A stretch of 64,000 nucleotides of DNA, taken from contig OZ241860.1 of assembly GCA_965203195.1 (NCBI GenBank), positions 806,001-870,000 on the forward strand, read 5' to 3'. This document shows positions 42,794 through 50,786 of this stretch, piece after piece. The stretch is from Bin87 sp965203195 (lineage in GTDB: Bacteria; Chloroflexota; Dehalococcoidia; Lucifugimonadales; UBA3495). The notes below the pieces were generated by a model. The model made no database searches and was not told where the DNA came from. It saw nothing but the letters and a program-made list of their open reading frames with translations. The translations under genes were made by a program, and so were the position numbers. Each line of letters opens with the position of its first letter. The first letter of the stretch is position 1.

Positions 42794-42807
42794 AGGGGCC
42801 AAGAACG

Positions 42808-43653
42808 ATGACGACGATGATGACGCCAACGCCAACCGCAACCACCGCGCCAACGACGCCGGAAACGGCGGCGCCGGCGGGTGCCCCCGCCTCTCCCGTG
42901 GTGCGCTTCTTGGATGTGGCCTGCCTTTACGGGAGCAACCGGGTGATTGAAGGGGTGAGCATGGACGTGCCGGAGCACGAAATCACCGCCATCATCGGCC
43001 CCAGCGGAGCGGGGAAAAGCACGATGCTGCGCTGCATCAACCGGATGAACGACCTGGTGGATTCCTTCCGAATGGAAGGGGAAATCCGGTTCAAGGGCTA
43101 CAACCTCTACGCCCCGGAATCGGACCCGACGCAGATCCGTTACCAGATCGGGATGGTGTTCCAGCGTCCCAACCCGTTCCCCAAGTCCATTTATGAGAAT
43201 GTGGCTTTCGGGCCGCGGATCAACGGGTACGCCGGCCGCCTGGACGACATCGTTGAGGAATCGTTGCGGAACGCCGCCCTTTGGGACGAGGTGAAAGACC
43301 GGCTTAAGGATTCGGGGCTGGCGCTGTCGGGCGGCCAGCAGCAGCGGCTGTGCATTGCCCGCGCCCTGGCGGTGCAGCCCAGCGTGATTCTGATGGACGA
43401 ACCCTGCTCGGCTCTGGATCCCATTGCCTCCCTGGCCATTGAGGAGCTGATGCAGGAGCTGAAAAAGCGGTACAGCATCGTCATCGTCACCCACAATATG
43501 CAACAGGCGGGGCGGGTTTCCGACCGCACGGCCTTTCTGATGCCGGACGAAAACCGGGTAGCGCATCTGATTGAGTTCGGCGACACCCGGACGGTGTTCA
43601 CCAACCCCCGGGATGAACGCACCGAGGCGTACATCACCGGGCGGTTCGGCTAG
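42808..43653 (+). CDS. pstB: Phosphate ABC transporter ATP-binding protein PstB
   Basis: The ATPase of the phosphate importer, 281 residues. It has Walker A GPSGAGKST, the PstB-specific QRPNPFPKSIYENVAFGPRINGY, signature LSGGQQQRLCIARAL, Walker B VILMDEPCSALDP and the switch histidine in IVIVTHNMQQAGRVSD. A Thr/Pro/Ala-rich start (MTTMMTPTPTATTAPTTPET) adds about 30 residues before the normal beginning. ATG 42808 follows AAAGGGG. It is the third gene of the pst operon; phoU lies 88 bases downstream. Confidence 0.95.
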   Translation: MTTMMTPTPTATTAPTTPETAAPAGAPASPVVRFLDVACLYGSNRVIEGVSMDVPEHEITAIIGPSGAGKSTMLRCINRMNDLVDSFRMEGEIRFKGYNLYAPESDPTQIRYQIGMVFQRPNPFPKSIYENVAFGPRINGYAGRLDDIVEESLRNAALWDEVKDRLKDSGLALSGGQQQRLCIARALAVQPSVILMDEPCSALDPIASLAIEELMQELKKRYSIVIVTHNMQQAGRVSDRTAFLMPDENRVAHLIEFGDTRTVFTNPRDERTEAYITGRFG

Positions 43654-43741
43654 GGCGTGCGGTCATATTCATCGTCACTCCGGCCGGCGCGCGGACGGGC
43701 GTTAACGATTTTGCGCCGGATACGCGCCAGGAGGCACTGCT

Positions 43742-44422
43742 ATGCTGCGTTCCGATTATGACCGCGACCTGGCCGACTTGCAGAGCGATCTGGCGGAGAT
43801 GGGCCGGCTGGTAGCCCAGGCCACGCAGCAGGCGCTGGCGGCCCTGGAGACGCAGGACATCGCGCTGGCGCAGCAGGTGATTGACGCCGACGACCGGATT
43901 GACGGGCTACAGGACACGCTGGAAAGCAAGTGCGTGGCCCTGCTGGCGACGCAGCAGCCCATTGCCACCGACCTGCGGGCGGTAATGTCGGCGGTGCATA
44001 TCGGCGTGGAGCTGGAACGGATGGGCGATTACGCCGAGGGCATCGCCAAAATCTGCCTCCGCATCGGCGACCAGCCCCTGCTCAAACCGCTGATTGACAT
44101 TCCCAGGATGGGGGAACTGGCGCTGAAAATGCTCCACGAGAGCCTGCAAGCCTATTCGGAACGGGACGAATGGCTGGCGCGGAAAATCTGCGCCGACGAT
44201 GACGCCGTGGACGACCTGTACAACCAGATTTACCGGGAACTGCTGACCTATATGCTCTCCGACCCGCGCACGATTGAACGGGCGACTTACCTGCTGTGGG
44301 TGGCGCACGACCTGGAGCGCATCGCCGACCGGGCCACGAACATCGCCGAACGGTCGCTGTGGCTGGTGTCGGGGCGCACCGTGGGGACGCGGGGGCTGAA
44401 ATCGGAGCGGTCGCTGCGTTAG
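43742..44422 (+). CDS. phoU: Phosphate signalling complex protein PhoU
   Basis: A 226-residue all-helical protein of two PhoU repeats that links the Pst transporter to control of the phosphate regulon. The repeats are visible as MGRLVAQATQQALAALETQDIALAQQVIDADDRID ... MSAVHIGVELERMGDYAEGIAKICLRI and MLHESLQAYSERDEWLARKICADDDAVD ... LLWVAHDLERIADRATNIAERSLWLVSG. The conserved ExxxxD metal-site residues (ELERMGDYAEGI, DLERIADRATNI) are intact. AGGAGG lies before ATG 43742. It ends the pst operon; a repeat-rich spacer follows. No phoR/phoB pair is in the window. Confidence 0.95.
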   Translation: MLRSDYDRDLADLQSDLAEMGRLVAQATQQALAALETQDIALAQQVIDADDRIDGLQDTLESKCVALLATQQPIATDLRAVMSAVHIGVELERMGDYAEGIAKICLRIGDQPLLKPLIDIPRMGELALKMLHESLQAYSERDEWLARKICADDDAVDDLYNQIYRELLTYMLSDPRTIERATYLLWVAHDLERIADRATNIAERSLWLVSGRTVGTRGLKSERSLR

Positions 44423-44820
44423 AACGGCGGACGGGCCGGCATTCCCGGCCCGGAACCGGACATTGGCCCGGATCCGGACATCGCCGGCTCTTTGGTAGCG
44501 TTTCGTTTTGGGCGGTTTGATGCCGCCCATCTCGCCGGTGAAAGCCGGCCGGAATGACGGCAAAAACATACCACCTGACCGCAAACGCCGCCCCCCGGCC
44601 AAGGGCTATCGCATATGGATCTTTTCTCTGGTCGTCTTGCCGATATACCGGATTCCAGAAGCAACAATGTAGCTGCATTCGTAGCCGAATTACGAATTCA
44701 GTCGTGGCTGTCCGCTAAAATCAGGCCCATATCAAGCGAATCTCTCCATATGCGATAGCCCTGCCCCCGGCCCGCCGGCCCTTGCGCTCCATCATTCCCC
44801 CTGCTAACCTTGCCCCCGTT
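44423..44820. other. Intergenic region with repeats between phoU and ftsY
   Basis: No gene is supported. It starts with degenerate repeats of cccggaaccgga type (44430-44485), continues with a copy of the dispersed palindromic repeat (44496-44594), and ends in an AT-richer stretch around 44640-44710 that includes the small palindrome GAATTaCGAATTC. Composition changes here: plus-strand sequence to the left is richer in G, to the right richer in C. Confidence 0.5.
44496..44594 (+). repeat. Dispersed palindromic repeat (TAGCGTTTCGTTT family), copy 1
   Basis: It begins TAGCGTTTCGTTTTGGGCGG, contains the palindromic core ccggtgaaagccgg and ends ggaatgacggcaaaaacata then accacctgaccgcaaacgcc. The same ends occur at 53280-53414 (tagcgtttcgttt ... 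taatgacgggcaaatatcaa, accacccgactggcaacgcc). The middle differs. Confidence 0.6.
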
Positions 44821-45780
44821 ATGTTCTCCATCTTCAAGCGCAACCGCGCCGAAACCAACCGACAGCAGACCGACCACGCCGTCAAGCGCACCCGCGACCG
44901 CTGGTTCGGACGCATCCGCAGCCTCTTCGCCTCGGCGCGCCTCGACGACGCCCTCTGGGACGAAATCGAGGAAATCCTCATCTCCGCCGACGTCGGCTAC
45001 GACACCACATCCGCCGCCCTGGACCGGCTCCGCTCCGAAGTCCGCTCCGGACGCATCGCCGACGGCGCCCGCGCCTTTGAACGCCTCAAGGAACTCATCG
45101 CCGCCGAACTCGCCGCCTCCGAAAACCCCGCCGCCTGGCTGGACGACGACTCCATCGCCCCGCCTTATGTAATCCTCGTCTGCGGCGTCAACGGCGTCGG
45201 CAAAACCACCAGCATCGCCAAACTGGCCCGCCACTTCACCAACTCCGGCCAAAAAGTTCTCCTCGCCGCCGCCGACACCTTCCGCGCCGCCGCCGAGGAA
45301 CAGCTGGAAATCCTCGGCCAGCGCGCCGGCGTCCCCGTCATCAGCCACCAGCACGGCGCCGACCCGGGCGCCGTGGCCTACGACGCCTGGCAGGCCGCCA
45401 AAGCCCGCCAGGCCGACATCCTCATCATCGACACCGCCGGCCGCCTGCACACCCGCCACAACCTGATGGACGAACTCCGCAAAATCCGCCGCGTCATCAA
45501 CTCCCTGGACTCTGCGGCGCCCCATCAGGTCATCCTCACCCTGGACGCCACCACCGGACACAACGGCCTCGCCCAGGCCCGCGCCTTCACCGACGCCGTG
45601 GGCTGCACCGGCATCTTCCTCGCCAAGCTGGACGGCACCGCCCGCGGCGGCATCGTCCTCGCCATCCGCCAGCAGCTCGGCGTGCCCATACTCTTCATCG
45701 GCGCCGGCGAAGGGCTGGACGACATCACCCCCTTTGACGCCGGCGACTTCGTGGACGCCCTCCTCGCCCCCGCTGCCTGA
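44821..45780 (+). CDS. ftsY: Signal recognition particle receptor FtsY
   Basis: SRP receptor GTPase that brings ribosome-nascent chain complexes to the membrane. The 319-residue protein is the short form without the acidic A domain. The N domain (RDRWFGRIRSLFASARLDDALWDEIEEILISADVGYDTT) precedes the G domain: P-loop GVNGVGKTT (122-130), the DTFRAAAEEQL insertion-box segment, DTAGRLHT, and AKLDGTARGG with the TKxD-equivalent LDG. The ending GEGLDDITPFDAGDFVDALL is standard. ATG 44821 is chosen over 44782 because MFSIFKRN is the family start. Codons are notably C-ending, unlike the pst genes to the left. Confidence 0.95.
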   Translation: MFSIFKRNRAETNRQQTDHAVKRTRDRWFGRIRSLFASARLDDALWDEIEEILISADVGYDTTSAALDRLRSEVRSGRIADGARAFERLKELIAAELAASENPAAWLDDDSIAPPYVILVCGVNGVGKTTSIAKLARHFTNSGQKVLLAAADTFRAAAEEQLEILGQRAGVPVISHQHGADPGAVAYDAWQAAKARQADILIIDTAGRLHTRHNLMDELRKIRRVINSLDSAAPHQVILTLDATTGHNGLAQARAFTDAVGCTGIFLAKLDGTARGGIVLAIRQQLGVPILFIGAGEGLDDITPFDAGDFVDALLAPAA

Positions 45781-46004
45781 CCATCGCCCCGCCGCCTGAC
45801 GATTGCGCGCCCCCGGCCCCGGCCGGCAGTCAATCCACGATCCCAACCGCCCCGTGTCTGTTTCCGCCACTCCGGCGCCACCCGCAACCCGGGCTCGGAA
45901 TGCGGCGTCGACGGCCATTGAACCGCCCCCGGCGCGCCCCGGCTGCCGGCTTTCCCCGGCGCCACGGCGAATATAACCACACCCCTTAACGCGGCCCCAT
46001 CCCC

Positions 46005-48488
46005 GTGCTGGACATCATCGCCTGGCTTGCCGCCCTGTTCGCCCTGACGCTGCTGGGCTTCCCGGCCGCGCACCTGGTAATGCGCCGCCTGCCCGACCGC
46101 GGTTGCGCCGTCGCCCCCGTCCTCGCCCTGCTCGCGCTGGCCTGGACCACCTGGATGGGCGGCGTCCTGGGCATTATCCCCAACTCCCAACTGGGCATCG
46201 GCGCCACCCTGATCCTGCTGGGCATCGGCTCCGCCGTCCTGGCCTGGCGGCAACGCGCCGAACTGCCCGACTTTCTGCGCCGCCGCTGGCCTCTAATCAT
46301 CACCATCCAGCTCACCTTTCTGGCCGTATTCGCCTTCTGGGCCCTGCTCATCAGCGAAGCCCCCGCCATCAACCACACCGAAAAACCAATGGACTTCGGC
46401 ATTATGAACGCCGTCGTCCACGCCGACCGCTTCCCCCCCCAGGACCAGTGGCTGGCCGGACACCCCATCGCCTACTACTACGGCGGCCACCTCATCGCCG
46501 CCATGCTCGCCACCCTCGCCGGCGTACCCACCGACGCCGCCTATAACCTGGCCATGGCCACCATACCCGCCCTGCTTGCCGCCGGCCTCGTTGGCCTGAT
46601 CTACAACCTGCTGCGCTTCGCCCGCGCCCGCTTCGCCATTGCCCTGTCCGCCGCCCTCGTCGCCGCCCTGGCCATCGTATTCCTCGGCAACGGCTCCGGT
46701 ATGCTGGAACTCGCCTACGCCCGAGGCTGGGGCAGCGCCGCTTTCTGGGAATGGCTCGGCGTCAAGGGCTTGCTGGCCGCCCCGGAGGCCGCCGCCGGGT
46801 GGCTGCCCCAGGGCTACTGGTGGTGGTGGCGCGGCAGCCGCATCATCGACACCCTTTCCGAAAGCGGCGCCTCGCTGGACTACACCATCACCGAAATGCC
46901 CTTCTTCAGCTTCCTCCTGGGCGACCTCCACGCCCACGCTTCGGCACTGCCCTTCGCCATACTGGCCCTCTGCCTGGCGCTGGCCCTGCTCAAATCCCCC
47001 GTCCCCCCGGGCCTGGAATGGTTCCGCCGCCGCCCTTGCGAAGCCCCCGCCCTGGCCCTTACCCTGGGCGCCCTGGCCTTTATCAACGCCTGGGACTTCC
47101 CCCTTTACATCGCCGTAACCGCCGGCGCCGCCGCCCTCTGCTGGTACGCCGCCGGCAATCGCCTGCCCGCTGCCCTGGCCCGCGCCGCCGCCCTGGCCCT
47201 CGCCTTGACCGCCGCCGGCATACTCCTCTACCTGCCCTTCTACCTCTCTTTCGACAGCCAGGCCGCCGGCATCCTGCCCGTAACCGGCCCGGCCACCCGG
47301 CCCGCCCATTTCCTGCTGGTGATGGGCGCCCCCGCCATCCTGGCCGCCGGCCTGGTCGCCCGCGCCGCCCTGGCCGCCGGCCGCCCCCCTGCGCCCTTGC
47401 GGAACCTTGCCCTGGCCGTCGCCGCCGTCAGCCTCGCCCCCCTCATCCTTTGGCTGCTGGCCGTAGCCATCCGGGTCTCCCTGGCCGGCTACGATGCCAT
47501 CAACCTGGCCGACGGCATTCTCGCCGGCCGCCTGACCCTGGCCCTCCCCCTCCTGGCCGCCGGCGGACTGGCCGCCTACTGCGCCCTGGCCAGTGCCGCC
47601 GCCCGTTCCAATGCCAATACCGATACGGATACAGATACGGCGCCGGCCCCAACCCCAGCCCCAACCTTCGCCTTCGCCCTGCTGCTCGCCGCCGCCGGCT
47701 TCTACCTGCTCGCCACAGCCGAACTCTTCCACATCGCCGACCAGTTCGGCAACCGGATGAACACCGTTTTCAAAATCTACTACCAGGCCTGGCTGCTGCT
47801 GGGCATTGCCGCCGCTGTCGGCGTCTATTACATTGTCGCCGTTCCCTTCCCCGGCCTTCCCCGCCCGGATCACCGGGCGCCCGCGCGCCTCCGCCACTAC
47901 CTCCATCTTCCCCTCCGGCAAACAATGCGCTTCGCCTGGCCGGCCCTGGCCGCCCTGCTGGTCATCGCCTCCGCCTACTACCCTGCCGCCGCCATCATTG
48001 AGCGCACCGGGTGGGGGCAGGACGGCGCATCCTGGTCCGACAACACCCTGTCCGGCCTGGACTACCTCCGTCATTCCGCCCCCGGCGAGTACGAAGCCAT
48101 CCGCTGGCTGCAACGCAACGCCCCGCCGGGCGGCATCGTAGAAGCCGTCGGCGATGGCTACACCGACTACGGCCGCATCGCCGCCGCCACCGGCCGCCCC
48201 ACCGTCATCGGCTGGGAAGGCCACGAACGCCAGTGGCGCGGCGACGACCACGCCTTCGCCGGCCGCCGCCAGGACGTCGCCGCCATCTACCAAAGCGATG
48301 ACGGCTCCGAAGTAACCCGCCTGCTCCAACGCTACGCCGTCCGCTGGGTCATCCTCGGCCCCCGCGAACTCCACTCCTACGGCGCCGATACCGCCGGCCG
48401 AATGGCCCGCTGGACCGCCGAAAACCGCCTGACCCAGGCGTTTTCCGCCGGCGACCTGGTCATTTATGAAGTACAATCACAGCCGTAA
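46005..48488 (+). CDS. DUF2298 (Chlor_Arch_YYY) multi-pass membrane protein
   Basis: An 827-residue polytopic membrane protein of the DUF2298 family, found mainly in Chloroflexota and some Archaea. The eponymous YYY motif is in GHPIAYYYGGHLIAAML (about 154-170). About 15 hydrophobic segments cover the first two thirds, and DFGIMNAVVHADRFPPQDQWLAG precedes the motif. The layout resembles GT-C glycosyltransferases, with an acidic loop near helix 1-2 and a soluble C-terminal domain (AIRWLQRNAPPGGIVEAVGDGYTDYGRIAAATGRPTVIGWEGHERQWRG). A mannosyl- or other sugar transferase role is therefore plausible but unproven. The start is GTG 46005; no strong ribosome-binding site is seen. Confidence 0.87.
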   Translation: MLDIIAWLAALFALTLLGFPAAHLVMRRLPDRGCAVAPVLALLALAWTTWMGGVLGIIPNSQLGIGATLILLGIGSAVLAWRQRAELPDFLRRRWPLIITIQLTFLAVFAFWALLISEAPAINHTEKPMDFGIMNAVVHADRFPPQDQWLAGHPIAYYYGGHLIAAMLATLAGVPTDAAYNLAMATIPALLAAGLVGLIYNLLRFARARFAIALSAALVAALAIVFLGNGSGMLELAYARGWGSAAFWEWLGVKGLLAAPEAAAGWLPQGYWWWWRGSRIIDTLSESGASLDYTITEMPFFSFLLGDLHAHASALPFAILALCLALALLKSPVPPGLEWFRRRPCEAPALALTLGALAFINAWDFPLYIAVTAGAAALCWYAAGNRLPAALARAAALALALTAAGILLYLPFYLSFDSQAAGILPVTGPATRPAHFLLVMGAPAILAAGLVARAALAAGRPPAPLRNLALAVAAVSLAPLILWLLAVAIRVSLAGYDAINLADGILAGRLTLALPLLAAGGLAAYCALASAAARSNANTDTDTDTAPAPTPAPTFAFALLLAAAGFYLLATAELFHIADQFGNRMNTVFKIYYQAWLLLGIAAAVGVYYIVAVPFPGLPRPDHRAPARLRHYLHLPLRQTMRFAWPALAALLVIASAYYPAAAIIERTGWGQDGASWSDNTLSGLDYLRHSAPGEYEAIRWLQRNAPPGGIVEAVGDGYTDYGRIAAATGRPTVIGWEGHERQWRGDDHAFAGRRQDVAAIYQSDDGSEVTRLLQRYAVRWVILGPRELHSYGADTAGRMARWTAENRLTQAFSAGDLVIYEVQSQP

Positions 48489-48562
48489 CCACAACAATGC
48501 GAATGGGCAACCCCGGCATACTATCCGCCGGCGGCCCGCAACCAAAATCAGGAGGCAATCCA

Positions 48563-48997
48563 ATGGACTTCAACGACGTACGGCAGTTCTTTGCCGGCAA
48601 TCACCGCGGCGTCATCAACACCTTTCGCCCCGACGGCTCGTCCCAAACCAGCATCGTAGTCTGCGGCGTCTCCCCCTTTGCGGGCGACGAAGGCCCCGTC
48701 TTTGTGGCCGTGCGCGGCGCATCCTACAAGGTGCGCAACCTCCGCCGCGACAACCGCTGCAATGTGACGGCCGTCGCCGACGACTGGCGCCAGTTCGCCG
48801 TCGTGGAAGGCATCGCCACCCTCGCCGACTACCGCAACACCGCCGCCGAGGAAATGCGCCTCAAGCTGCGCGCCGCCTTTATGGCCTGCGGCGACCGCGA
48901 GCACCCCGACTGGGCGGAATACGACCGCGCCATGGTCGCCCAGGACGCCGTCATCGTAACCCTGCAACCTCAGCGGGTGTACGGCCTCATCCGCTAA
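48563..48997 (+). CDS. PPOX-class (pyridoxamine oxidase-fold) F420/flavin-dependent protein
   Basis: A 144-residue split-barrel protein of the pyridoxamine-5'-phosphate-oxidase fold. It starts MDFNDVRQFFAGNHRGVINTFRPDGSSQTSIVVCGV and goes on VFVAVRGASYKVRNLRRDNRCNVTAVADDWRQFAVVEGIA, the standard PPOX-class F420-dependent family pattern. Members bind F420, FMN or haem and reduce diverse substrates; which one is used here cannot be told. AGGAGG lies eight bases before ATG 48563, which decides the start over the frame from 48497. It is followed by panE. Confidence 0.85.
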   Translation: MDFNDVRQFFAGNHRGVINTFRPDGSSQTSIVVCGVSPFAGDEGPVFVAVRGASYKVRNLRRDNRCNVTAVADDWRQFAVVEGIATLADYRNTAAEEMRLKLRAAFMACGDREHPDWAEYDRAMVAQDAVIVTLQPQRVYGLIR

Positions 48998-49116
48998 CCC
49001 GACCACACGACGTCCGCCCGCGCGGCCCGGCTGCTTCGCCTTTGCCCCCGTCATTGGCCCGCTTGCGGCGCATTGACCGGAGCCAGGCGGGCTGTCCGCC
49101 CCGCGCGGCCGGCATA

Positions 49117-49161
49117 CGGAGCTTGTTCCTGCGGAGGCTGTTCCTACGGAGGCTGTTCTTA
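49117..49161 (+). repeat. Three tandem 15-bp repeats each carrying a ribosome-binding site
   Basis: Units cggagcttgttcctg (49117-49131), cggaggctgttccta (49132-49146) and cggaggctgttctta (49147-49161). Each contains CGGAG or CGGAGG. The array ends exactly on the A of the panE start codon, so the gene has three stacked ribosome-binding sites of which the last is at the right distance. Confidence 0.75.
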
Positions 49162-50096
49162 TGGACATTGCGGTTATGGGCGCCGGCGGCGTGGGCGGCT
49201 ACTTCGGCGGCCTGCTGGCCCGCGCCGGCCATAATGTAACCTTCATCGCCCGCGGCGCCCACCTGGACGCCATCCGCCGCCGCGGCCTGCGGGTTATTAG
49301 CGACAACGACGGCGACTTCACCGTCCCCGGCCACGCCACCGACCACCCAGCCTTGGCCGGCGCCCCGCAGCTGGTTCTATTCACGGTCAAAATGTACGAC
49401 AACGCCGCCGCCATCCGCGCCATTGCGCCGCTGGTGGGGCCGGATACCATCGTACTCACCCTGCAAAACGGCATTGACAACGGCGACCATCTGGCGGCCG
49501 AGTACGGCCCGGAACGGGTGCTGATTGGCTCCGCCTATCTGGAAGGCCGCATCAGCGAACCGGGCGTAGTCACCCAGGGCGGCCCCGGCGCGGCGTCTTT
49601 CGGGGAACGGACGCCGGGCATTACGCCCCGTGGCGAAATGCTGCTGGCGGTTTTTCAGGAAGCCGGCTGGCGCGTGGAACTGCTGGCGAATATGACGGGA
49701 ATGCTATGGCGAAAGTTCGCCTACCTGGCCGGCTCGGCGGGCGTCTGCGCCGCCAGCGGCTGCGCCTATGGCGAGCTGCGCGCCATCCCCGAAACCCGCG
49801 CGACCATCCGCGCCGCCATCGCCGAGACCCTGGCCGTCGGCGCCGCCGCCGGCGCCCCTCTGGAGCCGGACTCCCTGGAATGGTCAATGAACGCCCTGGA
49901 CAATTTCCCCGCCACCGGAATGGCCTCCCTGGCCAAGGACTTCGCCGAAGGCCGCCCGGTGGAGCTGGAGGGCCTGACCGGAACGGTCATCAGAATGGGC
50001 CGGGAACACGGGGTGCCTACGCCGGTGAACGATGCCCTGTACGCGGTGCTGAAGCCCCGGGCCAACCGCATTGCAGCGGTGCCAAATCGCGGGTGA
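49161..50096 (+). CDS. panE: 2-dehydropantoate 2-reductase family protein
   Basis: NADPH-dependent reduction of 2-dehydropantoate to pantoate in pantothenate and CoA synthesis, or a related ketoacid reduction. At 311 residues it has the family length. The Rossmann motif is VMGAGGVGGYFGGLLARAGHNVTFIARG (4-31). The active-site lysine lies in MLWRKFAYLAGSAG, and the C-terminal helical domain has TGMASLAKDFAEGRPVELEGLTGTVIRMGREHGVPTPVNDALY, which includes the conserved glutamate. Paralogues outside CoA synthesis are common, so the symbol is tentative. No panB or panC is adjacent. Confidence 0.87.
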   Translation: MDIAVMGAGGVGGYFGGLLARAGHNVTFIARGAHLDAIRRRGLRVISDNDGDFTVPGHATDHPALAGAPQLVLFTVKMYDNAAAIRAIAPLVGPDTIVLTLQNGIDNGDHLAAEYGPERVLIGSAYLEGRISEPGVVTQGGPGAASFGERTPGITPRGEMLLAVFQEAGWRVELLANMTGMLWRKFAYLAGSAGVCAASGCAYGELRAIPETRATIRAAIAETLAVGAAAGAPLEPDSLEWSMNALDNFPATGMASLAKDFAEGRPVELEGLTGTVIRMGREHGVPTPVNDALYAVLKPRANRIAAVPNRG

Positions 50097-50144
50097 ACGG
50101 CAAAGCGGCGAATTTCCCAAGATCGCCCCAAATCCGCCGCCATA

Positions 50145-50638
50145 CCCCCTTGACAACCTGAACATCTGTACGCTACCATCAAACCCGGATGCGGCAACCC
50201 GCCCGGCGACCAGGGGAACAGCTGCCCCAACCGCCATCCGCCACAGCGCCCCGGACGCGGACGCGCGCCCAAAGCCACAGGCGGACACAAGCAACTGCCC
50301 ACCCACCGGATCCGATCCGTAGCTCTCTATCCGCGTCACGCCACCATCGGGGAACACCTTTCGGGCAACCACCACCGGGCTCCAGGAACACGGCCTAACC
50401 CTTGTCGGAACCCAATTTCAGCTGGTCCTGCTTCGTCGCCGTATGACTTGTACGGCCCGTGTAGTTCTGTGCCAGCCAGCGGATGTCACCACCGCCCCGT
50501 GCCGGGCTGCCGGCCCTCAAAAGCCGCCGCTCCGGGACACGGAAAACTAGGACGAAATCCACTTTGCACGCTCTCAGGCCGTAGCGCCGACAACCTGGAA
50601 CCCAAAGGCCAGCCCGACCTTCCCCGATGCCCTCAATC
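50145..50638 (+). ncRNA. Element B: candidate structured non-coding RNA, paralogue of element A
   Basis: A 494-base stretch matching element A (12935-13410) in reverse orientation. It starts with TTGACA-18-TACCAT, so a transcript would begin near 50186, just at the helix CGGATG/CATCCG (50186-50191 with 50235-50240). That helix encloses GCGGcaacCCGC and GGGGaacagctgCCCC (50213-50228). Long-range pairs kept in both copies are CGGCCT/AGGCCG (50391-50396 with 50576-50581), TTGTCGG/CCGACAA (50402-50408 with 50587-50593) and TTCGTC/GACGAA (50432-50437 with 50551-50556). ORFs within it are not conserved beyond about 20 codons. A ribosome-binding site and ORF follow. No known RNA family is recognised. 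Confidence 0.62.
50150..50179 (+). promoter_or_regulatory. Promoter-like start of element B
   Basis: Perfect -35 TTGACA (50150-50155), 18-base spacer, -10 TACCAT (50174-50179). The flanking aacctgaacatctgtacgct is conserved in element A with the same spacing. Confidence 0.5.
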
Positions 50639-50786
50639 TACCAGCCACCGAACTACCAGTCAATCAGTCAATCGCCTGCCAACTACCGACCATCAGCCAG
50701 CGCCGCCAGCCGTTAGTTAGCCGCCAACCCGCCGCCAACGACCAGCCAGCAGCAGGCCCGATGAACTGAAAGGAGCCTTCCTTATT

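Noticed and set aside
46293..48476. A 727-codon minus-strand frame rich in Gly and Gln
   Set aside because: Antisense shadow of the DUF2298 gene; composition is not protein-like.
50145..50638. Elements A and B as RNase P RNA, tmRNA, SRP RNA or 6S RNA
   Set aside because: The universal core sequences (for example GAGGAAAGUCC of RNase P or the tRNA-like end of tmRNA) are absent, and two copies in one genome would be unexpected for these RNAs.
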